Assembly (NCBI RefSeq): GCF_900129555.1
Contig: NZ_FQWC01000003.1
Span: 248,001-312,000 of the forward strand
Reading direction: 5' to 3'
From: Flavobacterium defluvii
GTDB lineage: Bacteria; Bacteroidota; Bacteroidia; Flavobacteriales; Flavobacteriaceae
DNA length: 64,000 nucleotides
Shown here: positions 25,487 to 35,619 of the stretch, in pieces
Numbering within the stretch: position 1 is the first letter of the stretch
How the letters are laid out: each line of letters starts with the position of its first letter
The notes under the pieces: generated by a model
The model's database searches: none
The model's input: only the letters and a program-made list of their open reading frames with translations
What the model was told of the DNA's origin: nothing
Translations under genes and position numbers: made by a program

Positions 25487-26758
25487 ATGTTACAAATTGC
25501 ATTTATTAGAGAAAATCAGGAGAAAGTAATCAAGGCTTTAGCAAAACGAAATATCGATGCTAAAAGCGTTGTTGAAGAGGTGGTGAAATTAGACGAGAAC
25601 CGTCGTGCTGCACAAGTGGAGCTGGACAATACTTTGTCTGAATCTAATAAATTATCCAAAGACATTGGCGAATTAATGAAAGCAGGAGAGAAAGCCAAAG
25701 CGGCGATCTTAAAAGAAAAAACAGCGACATTAAAAGAAAAAAGCAAAGAACTTGGCGAAAAAGCAGAAGCTTTGGCAGTTGAGTTAACGAATAAATTATA
25801 CACTTTACCAAACCTTCCGGCAGATATTGTTCCCGAAGGAAAAACTCCGGATGACAATTTGAATGTTTTTCAGGAAGGCGATATTCCGGTTTTGCACGAA
25901 GGCGCTCAGCCACACTGGGAGTTGGTAAAAAAATACGATATCATCGATTTTGAACTGGGTGTAAAAATTACCGGAGCAGGTTTTCCTGTTTACAAAGGAA
26001 AAGGAGCAAAGTTACAGCGTGCTTTAATTAATTATTTTTTAGATAAAAACACAGCTGCAGGATACAATGAAGTTCAGGTACCACATTTGGTAAACGAAGC
26101 TTCAGGTTACGGAACAGGGCAATTGCCGGATAAAGAAGGACAGATGTACCACGCAGGAGTTGATGATTTATATTTAATTCCGACGGCTGAGGTTCCTGTT
26201 ACGAATTTATTCCGCGATGTTATTTTAAACGAAAGCGAACTGCCGGTTTTGCAAACTGCGTATACGCCATGTTTCCGTCGTGAAGCAGGTTCGTACGGGG
26301 CGCACGTTCGCGGATTAAACCGTTTACATCAATTTGATAAAGTAGAAATTGTTCGCATCGAGCATCCTGATAAATCTTATGAAGCTCTTGACGGAATGGT
26401 GGAACACGTAAAAGGTATTTTAAAAGAATTAAAACTCCCATACAGAGTTTTACGTCTTTGCGGAGGCGATATGGGTTTCACATCGGCTTTGACTTATGAT
26501 TTTGAAGTATTTTCTACAGCGCAGGATCGCTGGTTAGAAATTAGTTCTGTGTCTAACTTTGAAACTTTTCAGGCAAACCGTTTGAAATTACGTTTCAAAG
26601 ACAAAGACGGAAAAAACCAATTGGCACACACATTAAATGGAAGTTCATTAGCGCTGCCTAGAGTTTTGGCCGGAATTTTAGAAAATTACCAAACACCGGA
26701 AGGAATCGTAATCCCGGAAGTTTTACGTCCTTACTGCGGATTTGATATTATAAACTAA
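25487..26758 (+). CDS. serS: seryl-tRNA synthetase
   Basis: A 423-residue class II synthetase charging tRNA-Ser and tRNA-Sec. The N-terminal antiparallel coiled coil (residues 30-105) binds the long variable arm. Motif 2 is in CFRREAGSYG and motif 3 in LNGSSLALPRVLAGILENYQ. TSALTYDFEVFSTAQDRWLEISSVSNF is the characteristic catalytic segment. The N-terminus MLQIAFIRENQEKVIKAL is the family start. A perfect -7 element TAAATTTG lies at 25438-25445. The gene ends in a hairpin at 26779-26811. Confidence 0.97.
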   Translation: MLQIAFIRENQEKVIKALAKRNIDAKSVVEEVVKLDENRRAAQVELDNTLSESNKLSKDIGELMKAGEKAKAAILKEKTATLKEKSKELGEKAEALAVELTNKLYTLPNLPADIVPEGKTPDDNLNVFQEGDIPVLHEGAQPHWELVKKYDIIDFELGVKITGAGFPVYKGKGAKLQRALINYFLDKNTAAGYNEVQVPHLVNEASGYGTGQLPDKEGQMYHAGVDDLYLIPTAEVPVTNLFRDVILNESELPVLQTAYTPCFRREAGSYGAHVRGLNRLHQFDKVEIVRIEHPDKSYEALDGMVEHVKGILKELKLPYRVLRLCGGDMGFTSALTYDFEVFSTAQDRWLEISSVSNFETFQANRLKLRFKDKDGKNQLAHTLNGSSLALPRVLAGILENYQTPEGIVIPEVLRPYCGFDIIN

Positions 26759-26778
26759 ATTTTTTGTAATTTAGAGTT

Positions 26779-26811
26779 AAACCTGACGGGCTTTTAAAAC
26801 CCGTCAGGTTT
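26779..26811. terminator. hairpin terminator after serS
   Basis: A 12-bp perfect stem AAACCTGACGGG / CCCGTCAGGTTT with a 9-nt loop that itself can pair (CTTTTAAAA), followed by T-rich sequence. It has the same plan as the hairpin at 4718-4756. Confidence 0.75.
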
Positions 26812-26847
26812 CTTAATTGTTTAAAATACCACATTAAAAACTGAAAT

Positions 26848-28629
26848 ATGAAAAACATCTTTATCTATATCGTTTTGTTGTGGTCGGGTTTTATATTCTC
26901 GCAAAACGAACAGTTAGCCAACAATTACTACGACAAAGGTGATTTTGAAAAAGCCAAAATCATTTACGAAGACCTTTTAAGAAGTTCTCCATCCAATACC
27001 CAATATTTTTTACGAACTATAGATTGTTATCAGCAGCTGCAGCAGTTTGATCTTGCTGAAAAAACAATTTTAAGTCGTTATAATGCTTATAAACAAGGCA
27101 TGTTTTTAGTTGAATTGGGATATAATTACCAATTGCAGAAAAACGAATCTAAAGCCAAAAATTACTACGAACAGGCAATTGACAGAATCAAAACCAATCC
27201 CAATGATGTTTACGGAGTTGGAAATGCTTTTGAAAAAAAGGTTTTAATAGAATATGCCTTAAAAGCGTATCAAACCGCAATGCAGGTTCAGCCAAATTAT
27301 AATTTCAATTTTCAGATTGGAATGTTGTACGGTCAGTTGGGGAAAACCGATTTGATGATTGATCTTTTACTCACTGAATCATACACAAATCAGCAAAATT
27401 CTAATTTGATTCAGACTCAATTGTCACGTTTTATGAATGGCGAAACGGATAATACAGCTTTTAAAGATGCCATGCGAAAAGCTCTGATTTTACGAACACA
27501 AAAAGATCAGGACGTTTTTTGGAATCATTATTTAAGCTGGTTTTATGTTCAGCAGAAAGAATTTGCAAAGGCATTTATTCAGGAAAAAGCCATTTACAAA
27601 CGCGAACCAGAATCTTTAATCAGTATTGTCAATTTAAGCCAGTTTGCTTTAAATGAAGACGACACCGAAACGGCTTCTGAAATTCTCAACTTTATTCTTC
27701 AAAATACAAAAGATCAGGATTTACTAATTCAGACCAATGCCAATTTAATGCAGATTAAAATCAATAAGGCACAGGAAAAAGATTATCCCGCAATTACTGC
27801 TGAACTGCAGCAATTACTGGTTACTTACGAAATAAATCCTTTTACCTTATCTTTGCAGTTAATTCAGGCTCATTTTTTAGCTTTTAATTTAAAAAAGACA
27901 GAAGAAGCCAAATCAGTTGTAAAAAGAGCTTTAGAATTAAATTTGAATGCTTATCAGCAGGCTGATGCAAAGATGGAGCTGGCAGATATTTTGCTTTTAG
28001 AAGAAAAATACAATCAGGCGCTTATCTATTATTCGCAGATTCAAATGGATTTAAAGAATGATGTCATGTCGCATGAAGCCAGTTTGAAAGCCGCAAAAAC
28101 AAGTTATTACAAAGGCGATTTTGAATGGGCTCTAAAACAGTTTAAAGAATTAAAATCGGCAAACACACAATTAATAGCCAATGATGCTCTTGAATATTTT
28201 TTACTGATAAATGACAATACCGCTGCTGATTCGACACAAACAGCTTTGAAACAATTTGCAAAAGGCGATTTTTTACTTTATCAGAATAAAAAACCAGAAG
28301 CTATTACTCAGTTTCAGTCTGTTTTAAAGAATTTTAAAGGACAGGAAATCGAAGCTGTAACATTGTTGCGTTTAGGTAAAATATACGAAAGTCAAAAGGA
28401 TTTTCCTTTGGCTTTAAGCCAATATCAGCAGATAATAGATAATCACAGCGACGGAATTTATGTAGATGAAGCGCTGTTTTTCTCGGCAGAAATTTATAAC
28501 GACGAATTAAAAGATCCAGAAAAGGCAAAGCCTTTATATGAAAAGGTAATTTTTAACCATCAGGACAGTATTTACTTTGTTGATGCCAGAAAAAAATACC
28601 GAGAATTGAGAGGAGACAAGAATTTATAA
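26848..28629 (+). CDS. secreted or periplasmic tetratricopeptide-repeat protein
   Basis: A 593-residue protein with a signal peptide (MKNIFIYIVLLWSGFIFSQ). Helical TPR repeats run through its length, beginning NNYYDKGDFEKAKIIYEDLL and ending ALSQYQQIIDNHSDGIYVDEALFFSAEIY (a YbgF/BamD-like final repeat). No catalytic motif or T9SS tail is visible. Such proteins act as scaffolds in envelope assembly or protein sorting. The gene follows serS and precedes DUF4286-rsmA-mgtE on the same strand, an arrangement that recurs in Flavobacteriia as far as I know. Confidence 0.82.
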   Translation: MKNIFIYIVLLWSGFIFSQNEQLANNYYDKGDFEKAKIIYEDLLRSSPSNTQYFLRTIDCYQQLQQFDLAEKTILSRYNAYKQGMFLVELGYNYQLQKNESKAKNYYEQAIDRIKTNPNDVYGVGNAFEKKVLIEYALKAYQTAMQVQPNYNFNFQIGMLYGQLGKTDLMIDLLLTESYTNQQNSNLIQTQLSRFMNGETDNTAFKDAMRKALILRTQKDQDVFWNHYLSWFYVQQKEFAKAFIQEKAIYKREPESLISIVNLSQFALNEDDTETASEILNFILQNTKDQDLLIQTNANLMQIKINKAQEKDYPAITAELQQLLVTYEINPFTLSLQLIQAHFLAFNLKKTEEAKSVVKRALELNLNAYQQADAKMELADILLLEEKYNQALIYYSQIQMDLKNDVMSHEASLKAAKTSYYKGDFEWALKQFKELKSANTQLIANDALEYFLLINDNTAADSTQTALKQFAKGDFLLYQNKKPEAITQFQSVLKNFKGQEIEAVTLLRLGKIYESQKDFPLALSQYQQIIDNHSDGIYVDEALFFSAEIYNDELKDPEKAKPLYEKVIFNHQDSIYFVDARKKYRELRGDKNL

Positions 28630-28715
28630 TTTGGTTTAATCGGTTATTTGTTTATCCGTTTATTCGGAATTATCAATTGAATTAAAAGAATTAGTAATAT
28701 GAGATGTATTTTAAG

Positions 28716-28768
28716 ATTCTAAAAAAAACTTAGAACCTTAGCGCCTTAGTATCTCAGAACCTTAAAAA
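28716..28768. repeat. degenerate CTTAG word array
   Basis: The words CTTAGAACC, CTTAGCGC, CTTAGTAT, CTCAGAACC and CTTAA follow one another directly before the DUF4286 start codon. The same kind of array occurs in both orientations around 41395-41603. Confidence 0.5.
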
Positions 28769-28770
28769 AA

Positions 28771-29082
28771 ATGATAATTTTCAACGTTACTACCAATATA
28801 CACGAAAGTGCACACGATCAATGGTTAAAATGGATGCAGGAAAAGCACATACCGGAGATTTTGGCGACACAAAAATTTTCTTCAGCGCGAATTGTAAAAG
28901 TTTTAGTTGAAGAAGAAATGGGCGGAGTTACCTATTCTGTACAATACATAACCGACAGCAAGGATACTTTAGAAAAGTATTATTTAGAAGATCAGCCCAA
29001 GTTTGACAGAGAAGCATTAGAATTATTTGCAGATAAAATGCTTACTTTTAGAACGGAGCTTGAGGTTATTTCAGAACATTAA
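28771..29082 (+). CDS. DUF4286 family protein
   Basis: A 103-residue soluble protein with the DUF4286 pattern: MIIFNVTTNIHESAHDQWLKWMQEKHIPEIL, then GGVTYSVQYITDSKDTLEKYY and a closing DKMLTFRTELEVI. The fold is expected to be a ferredoxin-like alpha/beta barrel dimer similar to antibiotic-biosynthesis-monooxygenase proteins. No catalytic role is known. It lies upstream of rsmA on the same strand, but a separate promoter precedes rsmA, so the two may be expressed independently. Confidence 0.85.
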   Translation: MIIFNVTTNIHESAHDQWLKWMQEKHIPEILATQKFSSARIVKVLVEEEMGGVTYSVQYITDSKDTLEKYYLEDQPKFDREALELFADKMLTFRTELEVISEH

Positions 29083-29223
29083 TTTTATTTCTCAGTCTCG
29101 GTTTTCAGTATACAGAATTGCCCACAGATTTGACGAATTTAATGGGTTGCACGGATTATTATACTTGAAATTTGTAAAAATGAGTGTAATTCGTGGCAAA
29201 AATGAAAAATATATACTAGAGTC

Positions 29224-29255
29224 TTTGACCCTTCGCTTTAAAAAGAATACTTTTG
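29224..29255 (+). promoter_or_regulatory. Bacteroidota-type promoter of rsmA-mgtE
   Basis: TTTG (29224-29227), a 20-bp spacer, then TACTTTTG (29248-29255) match the -33 and -7 elements of the primary sigma factor of Bacteroidota. The -7 element lies 27 nt before the rsmA start codon. Confidence 0.72.
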
Positions 29256-29282
29256 CAGCCTCGTGGCAAAACAGGTAAGAAA

Positions 29283-30068
29283 ATGGAAAAAGTAAAAGCC
29301 AAAAAACATTTAGGACAGCACTTTCTTAAGGATGAAAGCATCGCAAAAGCTATTGCCGATACTTTGAGCTTAAAAGGATACGATGAGGTTTTAGAAATAG
29401 GACCGGGGATGGGTGTGCTTACTAAATATTTACTTGACAAACCAGTTCATACCCGGGTAATTGAAATAGATACAGAATCTGTTGCTTATTTAGATGCAAA
29501 TTATCCAAAATTAAAAGATAATATTATTTCAGAAGACTTTCTGAAATACAATATAAACCAGATTTACGAAAACAAGCAGTTTGCTATAATTGGTAATTTC
29601 CCGTATAACATTTCATCTCAAATTGTTTTTAGAACATTAGAATTTAGAGATCAGATTCCGGAGTTTTCAGGAATGTTTCAAAAGGAAGTTGCAGAGCGCA
29701 TCTGCGAGAAAAAAGGATCAAAAACCTACGGAATCCTGTCTGTACTGGCACAGGCTTTCTATGATACTGAGTATTTGTTTACTGTAAGCGAAAATGTTTT
29801 TATTCCTCCGCCCAAGGTCAAGTCGGGTGTGATGAAAATGACCCGAAAGGAAGATTATAGTCTTCCGTGTGGCGAAAAGTTATTTTTTACGGTTGTAAAA
29901 ACAGCTTTTCAGCAAAGAAGAAAAACATTACGTAACAGTTTGAAAACATTTAATTTATCAGACAAACTGAGAGAAGACACTATCTTTGATAAACGTCCCG
30001 AACAGCTAAGTGTTGAAGAATTTATTGTTTTGACTCAAAAAATAGAAGCCGATGGAGTTCAAAGTTAG
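29283..30068 (+). CDS. rsmA: 16S rRNA (adenine1518-N6/adenine1519-N6)-dimethyltransferase
   Basis: The start at 29283 ([18 protein letters not shown]) is the family start; the longer frame has no support. It has 261 residues. SAM-binding motif I is [14 protein letters not shown] and motif IV is [13 protein letters not shown] (the NxPY-type catalytic loop). The C-terminal helical domain contains [13 protein letters not shown]. It dimethylates two adenines in helix 45 during assembly of the small ribosomal subunit. The start of mgtE overlaps its end by 17 nt, so the two genes are coupled. A consensus promoter lies directly upstream. Confidence 0.96.
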   Translation: MEKVKAKKHLGQHFLKDESIAKAIADTLSLKGYDEVLEIGPGMGVLTKYLLDKPVHTRVIEIDTESVAYLDANYPKLKDNIISEDFLKYNINQIYENKQFAIIGNFPYNISSQIVFRTLEFRDQIPEFSGMFQKEVAERICEKKGSKTYGILSVLAQAFYDTEYLFTVSENVFIPPPKVKSGVMKMTRKEDYSLPCGEKLFFTVVKTAFQQRRKTLRNSLKTFNLSDKLREDTIFDKRPEQLSVEEFIVLTQKIEADGVQS

Positions 30069-31401
30069 CAGAGAATTTATCCACCAATTAGAGGAACTAA
30101 TCGTTAAGAAAAATGACAATGAACTTGAAATTTTACTTAATGATCTTCACCACGCTGATATCGCTGAAATTCTTGAAGAATTAGATTTTGACGAGGCGAC
30201 ATACATTTTCAAAGTTTTAGATAGTGATAAAACCGCCGAGATTCTTCTTGAACTGGAAGAAGACCTGCGTGAAAACATCTTAAGCAGGCTTTCGCCAAAA
30301 GAGATTGCAGAAGAGCTTGATGAACTTGAAACAAATGACGCGGCCGATATTATCGCCGAGCTTTCGCAGGAAATCAAAGCGGAGGTTATCTCTGAAATGG
30401 TCGATGTGGAACACGCAAAAGACATTGTCGAGTTATTGCGCTACGACGAAAACACGGCGGGTGGTTTGATGGGGAAAGAGCTTGTGAAAGTCAACGAAAA
30501 CTGGAACGTTTTGACCTGCGTGAAAGAAATGCGAATTCAGGCCGAAAATGTGTCAAGAGTACATTCGATTTATGTAGTTGATGATGAAAACCGATTAAAA
30601 GGAAGATTGTCGCTTAAAGACTTATTAACTTCTTCAACAAAAACACAAATTGGGGACGTTTATATCCGAAAATTAAACTTCGTAAGAGTCGATACAGAAG
30701 ATGTAGAAGTCGCACGTATCATGCAGAAATACGACCTTGAGGCAATTCCGGTTGTGGATGAACTAGGACGTTTGGTTGGAAGAATTACAATCGACGATAT
30801 CGTAGACGTAATCAAGGAAGAAGCCGATAAAGATTACCAGTTAGCAGCGGGTATTACGCAGGACGTTGAATCAAATGACAGCGTTTTAGAATTGACAAAA
30901 GCTCGTCTGCCATGGCTTTTAATCGGGATGGTGATCGAAATTGTAGCATCTTTTGTTTTAAAAGATAACGAAACTGCTTTTCAGAAATATTCAACCCTGA
31001 TTATTTTTGTGCCTTTACTTTCGGCAACAGCCGGAAATATTGGAGTTCAGGCATCAGCAATCGTTGTACAGGGTCTGGCAAACGGAACTCTGAAAGAATT
31101 CAGTAAAAGTTATTTCAGTAAAGAAATTACCGTTTCGATGATTTCAGGAAGTATAATTTCTCTTCTTTTATTGGGGTATCATTCGCTAATGTACCAGCAA
31201 TACATGGTAGGAATGGCGATATCTATTTCAATGATTGTAGTTATTATGTTTGCTGCGACATTAGGAACCTTAGTACCGCTTTTTCTTCATAAAAATAAAA
31301 TAGACCCGGCGATTGCAACTGGACCGTTTATTACTACAACCAATGATGTTTTTGGAATTATGCTCTATTTTGGAGTTGCCAAAATGATTCTGGGATTTTA
31401 A
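30052..31401 (+). CDS. mgtE: magnesium transporter MgtE
   Basis: A 449-residue protein. Residues 10-130 form the acidic helical N domain that senses Mg2+. Two CBS domains follow (about 135-255, for example [23 protein letters not shown]). The C-terminal five-helix channel domain has [19 protein letters not shown] and the conserved Asp in [16 protein letters not shown]. It is a dimeric inner-membrane channel gated by cytoplasmic Mg2+. The start overlaps the rsmA 3' end by 17 nt. This rsmA-mgtE pairing suggests coupling of ribosome assembly and Mg2+ supply, though that is inference. Confidence 0.95.
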   Translation: MEFKVSREFIHQLEELIVKKNDNELEILLNDLHHADIAEILEELDFDEATYIFKVLDSDKTAEILLELEEDLRENILSRLSPKEIAEELDELETNDAADIIAELSQEIKAEVISEMVDVEHAKDIVELLRYDENTAGGLMGKELVKVNENWNVLTCVKEMRIQAENVSRVHSIYVVDDENRLKGRLSLKDLLTSSTKTQIGDVYIRKLNFVRVDTEDVEVARIMQKYDLEAIPVVDELGRLVGRITIDDIVDVIKEEADKDYQLAAGITQDVESNDSVLELTKARLPWLLIGMVIEIVASFVLKDNETAFQKYSTLIIFVPLLSATAGNIGVQASAIVVQGLANGTLKEFSKSYFSKEITVSMISGSIISLLLLGYHSLMYQQYMVGMAISISMIVVIMFAATLGTLVPLFLHKNKIDPAIATGPFITTTNDVFGIMLYFGVAKMILGF

Positions 31402-31513
31402 TTTTTTGCCACAAATTAATAGATCACAGTGATTTAAAATCTGTAAAATCTGCGTAATTTACACGCCGAAAATCTGCTATTCAGCAGCCAAAAATAAATT
31501 AAAACCAAGCAGG

Positions 31514-32299
31514 ATGAAAGTACACATTATAGGGGGAGGAAACCTTGGAGTTTCTATTGCCTTGGGAATTGCAAAATTTTCTAAAAATAATCAGGTAACA
31601 GTAACCAGAAGAAACACGGCGAGTATTCAATATTTAGCTGAATATGGAATTACGGTTTCAAACGATAATAAACATAACATTCAGGAAGCTGATGTGGTTA
31701 TCTTAACAATTAAGCCCTATCAGGTTGATACTGTATTGGCTGAGATTCTTCCTGTAATTCAAAATAAAACTATAGCCTCGGCTGTTAGCGGATTATCTTT
31801 AGATATGCTTCAGTCAAAGACAAACAACGAATATCCGGTTGTACGTATTATGCCAAATATAGCCGCACAGTTTGGAGAGTCGGCAACGTGTATATCTTTT
31901 CCTGAAAAAGACAGAGAAAAAGCTTTACCGATTGTAGACTTATTTCAGGATTTAGGAACTGCTCCTGTAATCGATGAAAAACTAATGGATGCAGCGACAG
32001 TTTTAGGTGCATGTGGTACTGCTTATGCATTGCGTTACATTCGTGCATCTATGCAGGCAGGAATCGAAATTGGATTCGATTCTAATACTGCTCTTGCAAT
32101 TGCAGCACAAACGGTAAAAGGAGCGGCTAAAATGCTTTTAGAAGAGCGTGTTCACCCGGAACAATTAATCGACCGCGTAACGACGCCTCAGGGCTGTACA
32201 ATCGTAGGATTAAATGAAATGGAACACAATGGTTTCAGTTCATCTTTAATAAAAGGAATTAAGACGTCTTTGAAACAGATTAAAGGATTGTTAAAATAA
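31514..32299 (+). CDS. proC: pyrroline-5-carboxylate reductase
   Basis: A 261-residue protein with an N-terminal Rossmann motif (IIGGGNLGVSIA, residues 5-16), ADVVILTIKPYQVD, the invariant RIMPNIAAQFGESAT and the C-terminal dimerisation helices with VTTPQGCTIVGLNEME. It makes the last step of proline synthesis, reducing pyrroline-5-carboxylate with NAD(P)H. The C-terminal TTPGG-type motif reads TTPQG here, a small variation seen in the P5CR superfamily. It stands apart from mgtE by 112 nt of word-like repeat and ends in a strong terminator. Confidence 0.93.
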   Translation: MKVHIIGGGNLGVSIALGIAKFSKNNQVTVTRRNTASIQYLAEYGITVSNDNKHNIQEADVVILTIKPYQVDTVLAEILPVIQNKTIASAVSGLSLDMLQSKTNNEYPVVRIMPNIAAQFGESATCISFPEKDREKALPIVDLFQDLGTAPVIDEKLMDAATVLGACGTAYALRYIRASMQAGIEIGFDSNTALAIAAQTVKGAAKMLLEERVHPEQLIDRVTTPQGCTIVGLNEMEHNGFSSSLIKGIKTSLKQIKGLLK

Positions 32300-32313
32300 A
32301 AATCTCAATTTAT

Positions 32314-32352
32314 AAATTCCAAATCCCAACGAACAATTGGGATTTGGAATTT
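32314..32352. terminator. bidirectional terminator between proC and the monooxygenase-like gene
   Basis: A perfect 16-bp stem AAATTCCAAATCCCAA / TTGGGATTTGGAATTT with a 7-nt loop and flanking A/T runs, placed between convergent genes. Confidence 0.88.
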
Positions 32353-32378
32353 TTGTTTTAAGATTTGATAATAGTTGT

Positions 32379-32678
32379 TTAAGCAAAAACCTCAAAGTGT
32401 TCTACTTTTTCTTCAAATTCTAGTAAGAAATCATCATCTTCAGGATAATATTTTGCTTTTTCAAAATCTTCTCCTGCAAAATTCTTTATTACTTCAAGAT
32501 TTTCCCAATAAGTGATTAGCGTAAAATGAGCTTCATTGTTTTTAATATTTCTCAAAAAAGACAATTTTATAAAACCAGTTGTTTTGGAATAATCCGGAAT
32601 TGCTGTCTTTTTTGTAAACTCTGTATAAGCTTCATAATCTTCAACTTTTGTTTTCCCATGCCATATTCTTGCTATCAT
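32379..32678 (-). CDS. antibiotic biosynthesis monooxygenase (ABM)-like protein
   Basis: A 99-residue dimeric alpha/beta-barrel type protein. MIARIWHGKTKVEDYEAYTEF, TGFIKLSFLRN and HFTLITYWENLEVIKNFAGED fit the ABM/DUF4188-like pattern of a stress-responsive barrel, with aromatic residues lining the cavity. Such proteins oxidise or bind small aromatic compounds without a cofactor, but the substrate is unknown. It is followed by a terminator shared with proC. The lipoprotein gene lies 20 nt upstream on the same strand. Confidence 0.78.
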   Translation of the reverse strand: MIARIWHGKTKVEDYEAYTEFTKKTAIPDYSKTTGFIKLSFLRNIKNNEAHFTLITYWENLEVIKNFAGEDFEKAKYYPEDDDFLLEFEEKVEHFEVFA

Positions 32679-32698
32679 AATATTGAGTTTTAAGATTG

Positions 32699-33220
32699 TT
32701 ATTTTTTAATAAGTTGAATATATTTCCTGCCACATTCTGATAGCTTTGTATATGAATTCATCGCATTCCCATAGTTTTGAATGGTGAGTGTATCCTTAAC
32801 ATAACCAGCAGTAATTCCAACCGGAATTTCTAATTCTTTTGAACCAGAAACAGAATCATTTTCTTCGTTGCTAATATCGCCTTCGTATTCATCCCATTTT
32901 ATACCTTCTAAAACCAAATATTTTTCACCGGATTCTTCTGTAATAAAGTTTGAAATTCCTTTCAACTGCCTTGTTTTCGTTTTTAAGAAATACGAATAAC
33001 CATTTTTGGTTTTATTTATTTCTAATGAAATTTTGCAGTCGTCAGCATTATTATTTTCAGGTTTTGTTTCATAAATTCCTTCTATAGAATCTTCATGGCT
33101 TTTTGTTTCGATAACAATTGTGTCTGCAGGAATATTTGCTTTTGATACTGAAACAGGCTTTTTATCGTTACATGACGATAATAAAACAAGGGCTGCAAAT
33201 AAAGAATAATACTTTTTCAT
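32699..33220 (-). CDS. lipoprotein of unknown function
   Basis: A 173-residue protein with a lipoprotein signal ending in LLSSC (C17) and a Ser/Lys-rich linker up to about residue 45. A beta-rich domain follows, containing GIYETKPENNNADDCKISLEI and a second cysteine in KLSECGRKYIQLIKK, so one disulfide is possible. The pattern 'GxY...C.....' followed by strands resembles small lipocalin-like lipoproteins common in Flavobacterium, but no family can be named. It is 20 nt upstream of the monooxygenase-like gene. Confidence 0.7.
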   Translation of the reverse strand: MKKYYSLFAALVLLSSCNDKKPVSVSKANIPADTIVIETKSHEDSIEGIYETKPENNNADDCKISLEINKTKNGYSYFLKTKTRQLKGISNFITEESGEKYLVLEGIKWDEYEGDISNEENDSVSGSKELEIPVGITAGYVKDTLTIQNYGNAMNSYTKLSECGRKYIQLIKK

Positions 33221-33270
33221 TTATTATTAAATTAATCTGTTTATATCTGCTAAAATCTGCGTTACGATAA

Positions 33271-34416
33271 CTAAACGTTTTCCTTTTTAGTCAGGACAAG
33301 TTTTAAATAAGCAAATCCAAGTGCTCCCGAAAGTACAGAAGCAATTAAAATCGATATCTTAGAATAAAGAATTGTTTCGGGATCTTTAAAAGCCAGAAGG
33401 GTTATGAAGATTGACATTGTAAAACCAATCCCGCCCAGCATTCCGGCACCTAAAATATGTGTCCATTTTAAATTTTTGGGTAAAGCACATAAACCTGCAC
33501 TGACTCCTATAGAAGAGAAAAGAGCAATTCCTAAAGGTTTTCCAATTACTAAACCCAGAATAATTCCAAATGCGTTTGGATGATTTAAACCTGAATGCCA
33601 GTCTGAATTTATTGTGATACAAGTATTGGCAACGGCAAACAACGGCAGAATTATAAATGCAACAGGTTTATGTAGAAAATGCTGCAGTTTGTATGAAGAC
33701 GTTTTTTCGCCGCCATCGCCAAACGGAATTACGAATGCCAAAATTACTCCGGTAATTGTAGCGTGAATACCTGAATTTAGCATAAAATACCACATAATTA
33801 TTCCGCCAATTATATATGGAATAAGGTTATGAATTTTCATTCGGTTTAACACAAAAAGAAGACACCAAATTCCAAGTGCAATTCCAAGATTTAGAAAAGA
33901 AATTGAAGTAGTGTAAAATATTGCAATGACAATTATAGCTCCCAAATCGTCAATAACGGCAAGCGCGGTTAGAAAAACTTTTAAAGACGCCGGAACTTTG
34001 CTGCCTAAAAGCGATAGAATTCCAATTGCAAAAGCAATATCAGTTGCCATAGGGATTCCGGCACCATTTTGCGTAGGAGTTTTAAAATTTAGAGCAAGAA
34101 AAATCGCCGCAGGAATAAGCATTCCGCCGAGAGCACCCATAATAGGCAGCGAAGCATTTTTAATATTAGAAAGTTCACCATGATAAATTTCGCGTTCCAG
34201 TTCCAGACCAATCAGCAAAAAGAAAATACTCATTAGCCCGTCATTAATCCAATGTGTTATTGAATGTCCGCCCAAATCTTTTTCCCAAAAACCAATATAT
34301 GCCGCAGCAAAAGAAGAATTTGCGGCATACAAAGAAAAAATCGTGACAAATAATAAGAGCAATCCTCCAGATTTTTCGTTTTCAAAAAAGGCTTTAAAAG
34401 TCTTGGTTAATTTCAT
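33271..34416 (-). CDS. nhaA: Na+/H+ antiporter NhaA
   Basis: The start at 34416 (MKLTKTFKAFFENEKSGG) gives 381 residues, close to E. coli NhaA (388). Twelve hydrophobic helices are expected. The ion-site aspartates align with E. coli D133, D163 and D164: D126 in MATDIAFAIG and D156-D157 in ALAVIDDLGA. Other signatures are GLELEREIYHGEL and the late GGIGFTMSIF. It exchanges Na+ for protons across the inner membrane for pH and salt homeostasis. It appears monocistronic, and its divergent neighbour starts 255 nt away. Confidence 0.95.
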   Translation of the reverse strand: MKLTKTFKAFFENEKSGGLLLLFVTIFSLYAANSSFAAAYIGFWEKDLGGHSITHWINDGLMSIFFLLIGLELEREIYHGELSNIKNASLPIMGALGGMLIPAAIFLALNFKTPTQNGAGIPMATDIAFAIGILSLLGSKVPASLKVFLTALAVIDDLGAIIVIAIFYTTSISFLNLGIALGIWCLLFVLNRMKIHNLIPYIIGGIIMWYFMLNSGIHATITGVILAFVIPFGDGGEKTSSYKLQHFLHKPVAFIILPLFAVANTCITINSDWHSGLNHPNAFGIILGLVIGKPLGIALFSSIGVSAGLCALPKNLKWTHILGAGMLGGIGFTMSIFITLLAFKDPETILYSKISILIASVLSGALGFAYLKLVLTKKENV

Positions 34417-34671
34417 TTTAGAAAGATTGTGATGATTAGAAAAGAAGAAATTCTTTGAGGTTGTCTTCAAAGTTAAAAAAAATCTGACCGATAAAAAAGT
34501 TTAGAAGCAAAGCTTCAGAGAGACAAAGTTACAAAGTACAAAGTATATGCGATTTGACAAAGATTGGAGTATTTAACGGACTCTGTTGTGCGAAAACTTT
34601 ACAACTTGAAATGTTTAAAGAGAACAATTAATATTTAGCTGTATTTTTGTTTTAATAAAATACATAAAAAA

Positions 34672-35619
34672 ATGAGCATAAAAATTCTTCATATCGATAG
34701 TAATCACCCCGTTCTTTGGAATCAATTAGAAGAAGCTGGTTTTGAAAATCACGCTGATTTTAAATCATCTAAAGATGAAATTGAAGCCAAAATTGAGGAT
34801 TATAACGGAATTGTAATTCGCAGCCGATTTAAAATCGACAAAACCTTTTTAGATAAAGCCACAAATCTTGAGTTTATTGCCCGTGTTGGTGCTGGTTTGG
34901 AAAGTATAGATTGTGACTATGCCGAATCAAAAGGAATTCATTTGATTGCAGCGCCGGAAGGAAACCGAAATGCTGTTGCAGAACATTCGCTTGGCGTAAT
35001 TCTGTCACTTTTTAATAATTTAAATCAGGCCGACTCCGAAGTGAAAGCCGGGCATTGGAACCGTGAAAGTAACCGTGGTCATGAATTAGACGGAAAAACG
35101 GTTGGAATTATTGGTTACGGAAACATGGGAAAAGCTTTTGCTAAAAAACTTAGAGGTTTTGATGCTGAAGTTCTTTGTTACGATATTTTGGAAAATGTTG
35201 GCGATGAAAATGCAAAACAGGTTTCTCTACAGGAATTGCAAAAGAAAACGGATGTTTTAAGCCTTCATCTTCCATGGACTCCGCAAACCGATAAAATGGT
35301 TGATTCTGCTTTTATAAATGCCTTCGAAAAACCATTTTGGATTATTAATACTTCTCGTGGAAAAAATATAGTTACGGCAGATTTGGTCGAAGCTATGAAA
35401 ACGAAAAAAGTTTTAGGTGCAGGACTGGATGTTTTAGAATACGAGAAATTATCATTTGAAACTCTCTTTCAGGACAAAAACACACCTGAGGCATTTCAGT
35501 ATTTACTTGAAGCAAAAAATGCGTTGTTAACGCCTCATATTGCAGGATGGACTTTTGAAAGTCACGAACGACTGGCTCAGGTTATTGTAGATAAAATTAA
35601 AAAGGTGTATTCTAAGTAA
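34672..35619 (+). CDS. D-isomer-specific 2-hydroxyacid dehydrogenase
   Basis: A 315-residue protein of the D-3-phosphoglycerate dehydrogenase / hydroxyacid dehydrogenase family. The catalytic substrate loop is ARVGAGLESIDCDYA, and NAD binding is by GIIGYGNMGKAFAKKL. The catalytic residues are Arg in INTSRGK, Glu in LDVLEYEK and His in LLTPHIAGWT. There is no ACT domain, so if it acts as SerA it is the short form. A -7 element TATTTTTG lies at 34642-34649, 22 nt before the start. The exact substrate (3-phosphoglycerate or another hydroxy acid) is not certain. Confidence 0.88.
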   Translation: MSIKILHIDSNHPVLWNQLEEAGFENHADFKSSKDEIEAKIEDYNGIVIRSRFKIDKTFLDKATNLEFIARVGAGLESIDCDYAESKGIHLIAAPEGNRNAVAEHSLGVILSLFNNLNQADSEVKAGHWNRESNRGHELDGKTVGIIGYGNMGKAFAKKLRGFDAEVLCYDILENVGDENAKQVSLQELQKKTDVLSLHLPWTPQTDKMVDSAFINAFEKPFWIINTSRGKNIVTADLVEAMKTKKVLGAGLDVLEYEKLSFETLFQDKNTPEAFQYLLEAKNALLTPHIAGWTFESHERLAQVIVDKIKKVYSK